Below are positions 56,791-64,000 of a stretch of 64,000 nt of DNA, in pieces. Origin of the DNA: JBBITI01 sp963735055. GTDB lineage: Bacteria > Chloroflexota > Dehalococcoidia > Dehalococcoidales > UBA2162. The first letter of the stretch is position 1, and each line of letters opens with the position of its first letter. Made by a program: the position numbers and the translations under genes. The notes below the pieces were generated by a model that worked only from the letters and a program-made list of their open reading frames with translations, had not been told where the DNA came from and did no database searches. The stretch is from assembly GCA_963735055.1 (NCBI GenBank), contig CAVTJN010000009.1, positions 7,431-71,430 of the forward strand, written 5' to 3'.

Positions 56791-58057
56791 ATGTTTGATA
56801 AAGCCGAAATAAGAGTAAAAGCAGGCAGCGGGGGTGACGGTGCGGTCACCTTCCGCCATGAGAAGTATGCCCCGCTCGGCGGTCCGGACGGGGGCAACGG
56901 TGGGGCGGGGGGTGATGTTATCATTACCGCCGACCCCGGCTTTGCCAGTTTGCGCATCTTCAAACGCAACCGGCTGTACCGGGCGGGCGACGGCGGCCAG
57001 GGCAAGGGGCAGAAGAAGAAGGGGAAGCGGGGCAGCCACCTGGTGCTCAAGGTGCCGGTGGGGACCATGATCTTCGAACAGAGCGACGAACACGGCAGCG
57101 TGCTGGTTGCCGACCTGGCCGAGGCCGGGGCGGAGAAGATCGTCGCCAGCGGGGGGAAGGGGGGCTGGGGCAACGTTCATTTTGCCACCTCCACCAATCA
57201 GGCGCCGCGGATCGCCCAGAAGGGCGAACGGGGCGAAGAGAAGGCCCTGGTGCTGGACTTGCGGCTGATCGCCGACGTGGGGATCATCGGGTTTCCCAAC
57301 GTGGGTAAATCATCGCTGCTGGCCCAGGCCTCGATGGCCAAGCCCAAGATCGCCGACTACCCGTTCACCACCCTGGAACCGGTCCTGGGGGTGGTGGAGG
57401 TGGGCGGGGGCAGCTTTGTGATGGCCGAGATTCCCGGGCTTATCGAAGGCGCCCATGCCGGGCCGCGGTCTGGGTTCCGAGTTCCTGCGGCACGCCCTGC
57501 GCACCCGGGTCCTGATCCACCTGGTCGACGGCACCAGCGTCTCGCCGGTGGACGATATGGTGCGGGTCAATACCGAGTTGCGGCTATTCGACGGCGGCCT
57601 GGCCGGCAAACCGCAGGTCATCGCCATCAACAAGATCGACCTTCCCGAAGTGCAGGAAAAGGTCGCTGAAATACGCCGGGCCTTCGCTCAGGGAACTTCG
57701 CCGGTGTTCTTCGTGTCCGCGGCCACCGGCGAGGGTGTTCCCGCCCTGATGCAGGAAACCTGGCAGACCCTGCAGCAGCTGGTGGCCACCGAAGCCACCG
57801 GTATGGCCGGGATCACCCCCAGGGTCTTCCGGCCGCAGCCCAAGGGCAGTTCCGGGGTGCACCGGGAGGGGGCGGTCTATGTGATCGAGTCGCCCGAGAT
57901 GGAGCGCATCGTGGCCAGGGTTGACGTCACCGATCCTGAAGTCATGCGGCAGGTACGGGGGCTGCTGGAAAAGACCGGCATTGCCCGGGCGCTGGCCCGC
58001 GAGGGCATCGAACCGGGCGACAAAGTCCGCTGCGGGGAGTCCGAGTGGGACTGGTGA
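56791..58057 (+). CDS. obgE: Obg GTPase, ribosome-associated (one frameshift)
   Basis: An essential GTPase of large-subunit assembly and stress control. The glycine-rich Obg fold reads MFDKAEIRVKAGSGGDGAVT, GGPDGGNGGAGGDVIITAD and GDGGQGKGQKKKGKRG. The G domain has G1 GFPNVGKSSLL, switch ADYPFTTLEPVLGVVEV, G3 EIPGLIEGAHAG and, after one shift near 57465, G4 NKIDLPEV. A C-terminal Obg-specific domain (ESPEMERIVARVDVTDPEVM) is present. Joined length is about 421 residues. The nadD start overlaps its stop codon. Confidence 0.92.
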
Positions 58058-58659
58058 AAGTCGGCGTCATCGGCGGCACCTTCGATCCGCCGCACTTTGG
58101 CCATCTGGCCATCGCCCAGCACGCCCGGAGGCAACTCGAGCTGCACCACGTGATCTTTGTCCCGGCCGGGCAGCCGTGGCTGAAGATGGAGATGCCGGTT
58201 TCGCCGGCCGCCGACCGTTTTGAGATGGTCCGGTTGGCCATTGCCCCCTGGCCCTATTTTGAGATCTCAAGGATTGAAATCGACCGGGCCGGGCCCAGCT
58301 ACACGTACGATACCATCAAAGAACTGCGGGCCGGGTTGAAGACCGGTGTCGAGCTTCACTTCATTCTGGGGTGGGACAGTCTTACCCAGTTGCCCCGATG
58401 GCACCAGGCCAAGCGCCTGGTCCGAATGTGCCGCCTGGCGGCCGTGCCCCGGCCGGGCTACACCCGGCCCGACCTCAAAGCCTTGGAAACAGAGATCCCC
58501 GGGATTAGCGGGCGTGTGACCATGCTCGATATTCCGGAGGTAGACATCTCGGCCACCGAGATCCGGCAGCGCGTCGCCGCCGGCCGGCCGGCCGCCGACC
58601 TGGTCCCGCCGCCGGTCGAAGAGTACATAGCGGAGCACGGGCTATATAAGCCGGGGTAG
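58054..58659 (+). CDS. nadD: Nicotinate-nucleotide adenylyltransferase
   Basis: It adenylates nicotinate mononucleotide in NAD synthesis. The 201-residue protein has VGVIGGTFDPPHFGHLAIAQ (nucleotide-binding T/HxGH motif), VPAGQPWLK, ISRIEIDRAGPSYTYDTIKE, FILGWDSLTQLPRWHQ and, near the end, DISATEIRQRVAAGRP. GTG at 58054 overlaps the obgE stop by four bases (GTGA), with GGGGAG upstream; a GTG nine bases earlier is an alternative. Obg-nadD pairing is common in bacteria. No rsfS follows. Confidence 0.92.
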   Translation: MKVGVIGGTFDPPHFGHLAIAQHARRQLELHHVIFVPAGQPWLKMEMPVSPAADRFEMVRLAIAPWPYFEISRIEIDRAGPSYTYDTIKELRAGLKTGVELHFILGWDSLTQLPRWHQAKRLVRMCRLAAVPRPGYTRPDLKALETEIPGISGRVTMLDIPEVDISATEIRQRVAAGRPAADLVPPPVEEYIAEHGLYKPG

Positions 58660-58778
58660 TGCGTTGCAGACATCGGCACCAACGTGGTTCCGCTCACTGA
58701 CTCGGGGCTCATTCAGAGTCCTTCCGCAGAAGGACGTAGGAATCTCTGGGTGGGGTCGATGTGTCTTGGCCGGGAATG

Positions 58779-58837
58779 GGGAAGACTCCCACGTCGTCCC
58801 GGTGGGGAGAGAGGAGGCCGTGACTCCTCTGAGTGGT
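58779..58837. repeat. 59-bp direct repeat, left copy, flanking GIY-YIG gene
   Basis: It begins GGGAAGACTCCCACGTCGTC and ends GACTCCTCTGAGTGGT, including the hairpin AGAGGAG GCCGTGA CTCCTCT. The right copy at 59239-59297 differs at one base. The two bracket the minus-strand GIY-YIG gene at 58885-59181. Confidence 0.85.
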
Positions 58838-58884
58838 TCCGGCGCGTAGGAATCAGGGGCCGGGGGTGTCCTAACGGTTCTTCT

Positions 58885-59181
58885 CTACCCAACCAACTCA
58901 CCGGACAGGTCCTGCCAGGTGGGATTCATGTTTTCAATGAGGGAGATTTTCTTCAGTCTCGAATAGGCTTTAATCTGCTTTTCCCGGTAAAGAGCGCCGT
59001 TAAGATCATCGGCAACCTCGTAGTACACCAGCTTAGTGACCTTGTACCTCTTCGTGAATCCGTCGGTCAGACCTTCCCTATGTTGATACAGGCGGGTTAA
59101 CAGGTCATGCGTCTGACCCGTGTACAAGACAGTATTCGAGTAGTTAGTCAGAATGTAGACGAAGTGCGTGCCGCCGAGCAT
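58885..59181 (-). CDS. Small GIY-YIG nuclease-like protein, intact
   Basis: A 98-residue protein starting MLGGTHFVYILTNYSNTVLY. The GIY half is FVYILTN and the YIG half LYTGQTHDL (Tyr-Thr-Gly rather than Tyr-Ile-Gly), followed by the catalytic Arg region LLTRLYQHREGLTDGFTKRY. VTKLVYYEVADDLNGALYRE and KQIKAYSRLKKISLIENMNP follow, ending TWQDLSGELVG. It is a paralogue of the 56139 protein. A 59-bp direct repeat lies on each side, 48 and 58 bases from the gene ends. Confidence 0.85.
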   Translation of the reverse strand: MLGGTHFVYILTNYSNTVLYTGQTHDLLTRLYQHREGLTDGFTKRYKVTKLVYYEVADDLNGALYREKQIKAYSRLKKISLIENMNPTWQDLSGELVG

Positions 59182-59238
59182 GGCATCGATGATAAGGCGT
59201 TTCCAGTGATTCGTCTAGGGCAGAAGCTGGGGCCCATA

Positions 59239-59297
59239 GGGAAGACTCCTACGTCGTCCCGGTGGGGAGAGAGGAGGCCGTGACTCCTCTGAGTGGT
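59239..59297. repeat. 59-bp direct repeat, right copy, flanking GIY-YIG gene
   Basis: Same sequence as 58779-58837 with one difference (CTCCT for CTCCC at the twelfth base), in the same orientation and exactly 460 bases away. It lies between the start of the GIY-YIG gene and the end of gyrB. Confidence 0.85.
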
Positions 59298-59316
59298 CCT
59301 TCCACGCCAGACCACC

Positions 59317-61721
<2,405 letters not shown>

Positions 61722-62166
61722 AAGGCGCGGTCATCCTCACATAACATAATGTTGTGGCGGGGCCACTCTCCGATCATAGCACAGGCACGGCCGGAAGTGA
61801 AGCCTTCGGGGGCCCCCCCTCGGCCTTCATGCTCCCCCCCGGTTCTCCCGGGCCCCAACCGCGTCATTCCCGTGAAACTCGACCCGTGCCAAGACACTGG
61901 ACCAGGCTTGTCCTCGAGGCTTGCCCTTGAGGGAATCCAACCCTCCCTCGCCATTCCCGTGAAAACGGGAATCCAGTGGGGCGGGGTGTGGATGGCCGGG
62001 TCGAGGCCCGGCCATGACGATAATGACGCTCGTCATTCCTGCGGAAGCAGGAATCCAGTGGGGCGGGGCGCGGATGCCGCAGGTTGACAGTTGCAGTCCG
62101 CGAGCGTAGTATTTCAAGGAGAAGTACCTGAATCCCAGTGACATTCAGGTCTCGGAGGAACAAGCA
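61722..62166. repeat. A-B-A palindrome mosaic between gyrB and tatA
   Basis: Module A ATTCCCGT GAAA ACGGGAAT (61953-61972), module B ATGGCCGGG TCGAGG CCCGGCCAT (61992-62015) and module A ATTCCTGC GGAA GCAGGAAT (62035-62054) follow one another, separated by 19 bases each. CCAGTGGGGCGGGG follows both A copies, so the unit repeats as a whole. The gyrB and tatA promoters must lie at the ends; no gene is present. Confidence 0.85.
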
Positions 62167-62379
62167 ATGCGATTCGGACCTTTGGAAATAGGGCTTATCC
62201 TGGTTATCATTCTGATAGTCTTCGGCGTGGGTAAGCTGCCCCAGGTGGGCGGCGCCATCGGGAAGAGCATCCGGAATTTCAAGAAGGCCCAGGAAGGGGA
62301 CGATGAAGAGGCGGAGGCGAAGCCTAAAGTCCAGGCAACCGTGACCAGCGAAGAAAAGGTCGAAAAGAAGACCGTATAG
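62167..62379 (+). CDS. tatA: Twin-arginine translocase subunit TatA (second copy)
   Basis: A 70-residue TatA: RFGPLEIGLILVIILIVFGV membrane helix, GKLPQVGGAIGKSIRNFKKA hinge and amphipathic helix, then an acidic/Lys-rich tail. It is very similar to the protein at 35031 over the first 45 residues. TCGGAGGAACAAGC precedes the start. A Tat-signal ferredoxin gene follows after a terminator, repeating the tatA-ferredoxin pairing of the oxidoreductase operon. Confidence 0.9.
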   Translation: MRFGPLEIGLILVIILIVFGVGKLPQVGGAIGKSIRNFKKAQEGDDEEAEAKPKVQATVTSEEKVEKKTV

Positions 62380-62416
62380 GCACTTCGGGACAGTCGAGAC
62401 TGTCAAAGACTAATTG

Positions 62417-62456
62417 GAGGCTCCGGTTGGCCGCGCAAGGCCGATCGGGCCTCTTT
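62417..62456 (+). terminator. Terminator-like hairpin after tatA
   Basis: GAGGCTCCGGTTGGCC pairs imperfectly with GGCCGATCGGGCCTC around GCGCAA, followed by TTTT at 62453-62456. A smaller dyad, GACAGTC GA GACTGTC, lies just ahead near 62390. Either could attenuate transcription into the ferredoxin gene. Confidence 0.55.
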
Positions 62457-62466
62457 TGGTGACTGA

Positions 62467-62943
62467 ATGGCGATGGCAGAACAAGAAAGGGGCGGCAAGG
62501 ACAAGGCCGGCCGCCGGGAACTGAGCCGGCGTGAACTGCTCAAGATGGTAGTGCCGGCGATGCCGGTGCTGTCATTTGGCGCGTTAATCATTGACGGCTC
62601 CAAATGCAGCGCCTGCGGCCTGTGCGTGCGGGAATGTCATAGTCAGGCGCTGGCGGCAGTTAATGACCCGGGCCTGGTGATCACTTTTCAATCGAGTCTG
62701 TGCGACGCCTGCCGGAAGTGCCTCGAGGTGTGTCCGGAGCAGTGCCTGCACCCGGAATCCCGAGCCGGGGGTGATGCCCATCGCCGGTGGTCCTGTTCAA
62801 GGACGAGCCGGCCCGCTGCCGGGCGTGCGCGGCGGTCATCGGCTCCCGGGCCATGATCGAGCGGGTCCGGGCAAGGCTGGAAAGCAAGGACCCGGTGCTG
62901 GCGGCGCCAGATCCAACTGTGCCCGGCCTGCCGAGGCAAGTAG
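62467..62943 (+). CDS. Tat-signal ferredoxin-like protein with C-terminal CxxC motifs (two frameshifts)
   Basis: About 158 residues. The N-terminus has a twin-arginine signal (ELSRRELLKMVVPAMPVLSF). Two cluster motifs follow: CSACGLCVRECHSQALA and CDACRKCLEVCPEQCLHPES. After a shift near 62775, LFKDEPARCRACAAVIGSRA continues with a long helix, and after another near 62910 the end is QIQLCPACRGK with a stop at 62941-62943. CRAC and CPAC could form a zinc ribbon or rubredoxin-like site. The start is at 62467 or six bases later. It follows tatA. No redox enzyme partner is adjacent. Confidence 0.7.
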
Positions 62944-63119
62944 GACCCGGGTGGTCAGTCGACATGATCAGTCTGCAGGTATGATGGTCCGTGGGCGTAC
63001 GGGCTGAGCGACGTCAAGCGACGAAAAGTACGGTTGACACTCGATAGTCACCGCGTTACACTACTGGCACAGAGAAATCCGCGGGATGGGTCGACTAAGC
63101 GGAACGGAGGTCGAGCACA

Positions 63120-63308
63120 ATGCCGGCACAGGTCAAGAGACCAACTTCTTCAAAGGTTGGCTTCATCGTGTGCTATAAAGGGAGAGACATCGTGTACGCC
63201 GTCGACCTCAAGGAACTCATGGGTAAGGCAAAGGTTCAAGCACTGCTTGGGAACAAGGACTTGCTTATCAAGCACACTATTCCCGAGAGTCTAATTGCCA
63301 TCTATTAA
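63120..63308 (+). CDS. Hypothetical protein, 62 residues
   Basis: It reads MPAQVKRPTSSKVGFIVCYK, then GRDIVYAVDLKELMGKAKVQ, and ends PESLIAIY. ACGGAGGTCGAGCACA precedes the start. Its last 14 bases overlap the start of the aspartic-protease reading frame, a spacing usual for cotranslated partners. No family is recognised. Confidence 0.6.
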   Translation: MPAQVKRPTSSKVGFIVCYKGRDIVYAVDLKELMGKAKVQALLGNKDLLIKHTIPESLIAIY

Positions 63309-63702
63309 CATAACCTGCCCCAAAGTCCTCGGCCCGTTCGGGGAGATGTTCTACCCTGGTGTACAAGTCGACGTCAAGCTGTTTAACGGCCTGTACCAAC
63401 CATTCGAGTTCATCCTGGATTCAGGCGCAGACTGCACGGTGGTGCCCCACTACATGGCTACTCTGGTGGGCTTTACGTTGCCAAAAAAAGCTGACGCGAC
63501 CATGACTGGCGTCTCCGGTCTGGCCATGCCCTGCTAAAAAGGGATGCTCGACCTGCAAATTCAGACGGAGCGGTTTCGGGTCAGGTGTCTGTTCACTGAA
63601 TCTGACAAGACCCCGCCCCTACTGGGCAGGGTAGACTTCTTCAGTGAGTTCCAGGTATTGTTTGACGGTTCCGGTTGCAGCATTACCCTTACGAGGCGAT
63701 AG
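63295..63702 (+). pseudogene. Retropepsin-like aspartic protease interrupted by in-frame stop
   Basis: The frame opens with TTG at 63295 (PSINITCPKVLGPFGEMFYP) and carries FEFILDSGADCTVVP, the catalytic Asp-Ser-Gly-Ala of single-lobe retropepsin-like proteases. A TAA stands at 63535-63537. The same frame then continues without a shift as KGMLDLQIQTERFRV, DKTPPLLGRVDFFSEFQVLF and DGSGCSITLTRR, ending at 63702. The second part contains the family's LLGR(V/M)DFF motif, so one point change (for example TAC to TAA) has split a gene of about 135 codons. It overlaps the preceding 62-residue gene. Confidence 0.7.
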
Positions 63703-63719
63703 CGTCCTGGCAATCTGGC

Positions 63720-64000
63720 TTAGGCCATCGGGCCGAGGCCGGCCATCTCCTGGCCGAGCCGGTCCACCGCCACCGAGAGCTTCTCCCACTCCTCAGTAAG
63801 TACCCGGACCTCCTCTTTCAGGGTGCGGTACTTTTCGAGGGTTCTGACCACGGCCGTGCCGGCCCGGTAGTGGTCCGGACTGGCGAATAACGCTTCGCAT
63901 TTCGCCAACTGGATTTCCAGTTCGGCCAGCCGGCCCTCAATGATCTCGATTCTCCGGGCGTGGGACTGGCTCTCCCGTTGCAGGGTCTTCAGGGTGGCCT
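63720..64000 (-). CDS. ABC-F family ATPase, C-terminal fragment
   Basis: The frame is open to the window edge and ends at 63720, giving about 93 residues. It is a coiled-coil tail: RRIEIIEGRLAELEIQLAKC, ALFASPDHYRAGTAVVRTLE, KYRTLKEEVRVLTEEWEKLS. This matches the C-terminal antiparallel coil of ABC-F translation factors (Uup/EttA-like), in which ELE..L......Y and EEWE recur. The ATPase domains would lie to the right of the window. The identification rests on this pattern alone. Confidence 0.65.
   Translation of the reverse strand, partial: ATLKTLQRESQSHARRIEIIEGRLAELEIQLAKCEALFASPDHYRAGTAVVRTLEKYRTLKEEVRVLTEEWEKLSVAVDRLGQEMAGLGPMA

Noticed and set aside
63034..63294. 86-codon plus-strand open frame overlapping the 62-residue hypothetical gene
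   Set aside because: Different frame from the gene with the good ribosome site; Arg/Ser-rich with no domain.

Overview
The window is GC-rich bacterial DNA with dense genes on both strands. Protein content points to an anaerobic member of the Chloroflexota, most likely class Dehalococcoidia. The evidence is short Tat components, many 4Fe-4S proteins, a tungsten-type aldehyde:ferredoxin oxidoreductase, DUF4389, AcnX and COG1600 proteins, and numerous short dispersed palindromes. The placement is inference from gene content; no rRNA or tRNA gene was recognised.

Layout. 1-7 kb: a pentose/arabinoside cluster (sugar-alcohol dehydrogenase end, xylulokinase, SDR, epimerase, L-fucose/arabinose isomerase-like protein, GH51 arabinofuranosidase). 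7-14.5 kb: serine acetyltransferase, PIG-L deacetylase, a run of Fe-S redox proteins, and DNA polymerase IV closed by a strong terminator. 14.5-22.5 kb: small membrane proteins, an orphan ribbon-helix-helix gene, a DUF1932 dehydrogenase, a two-gene aconitase X with an FMN reductase, a BldC-like HTH beside a decapitated HD-GYP protein, and a nitroreductase. 22.7-30.5 kb: a complete phosphate system, phoB-phoR-mgsA-pstS-pstC-pstA-pstB-phoU, with two 11-bp-phased Pho-box arrays between phoR and mgsA. 30.8-36.2 kb (minus): fdhD, tatA, a Tat-exported polyferredoxin, the tungsten oxidoreductase and a four-repeat protein of unknown family. 36.5-43 kb: pirin, flavodoxin-like protein, two HtrA-like proteases and a LuxR-type regulator among repeats. 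43-50 kb (minus): a defence-like pair, a PLD/SNF2 helicase and an Eco57I-type methylase fused to an AlbA_2 domain. 50-64 kb: mazG-fmt, dnaA, obgE-nadD and gyrB (probably near the replication origin), two small GIY-YIG proteins in repeat-rich DNA, a second tatA with a Tat ferredoxin, an interrupted aspartic protease, and the end of an ABC-F gene.

Many genes are broken by single-base frameshifts. The same breaks strike gyrB (at least eight), dnaA, obgE and pstC, which a living cell should not lose. I therefore read most of them as errors in the sequence or assembly and type those loci as CDS spanning all fragments. Only loci with further signs of decay are typed as pseudogenes. Frameshift positions are judged by eye and are accurate to some tens of bases.

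Repeats are of several kinds: a palindrome around ATTCCCGC..GCGGGAAT (module A), a second around ATGGCCGGG..CCCGGCCAT (module B), a TCATTGCGAG..GAAGCAATCC element, an AT-rich 60-bp block in two orientations, and a 59-bp direct repeat bracketing one GIY-YIG gene. They lie almost entirely between genes.
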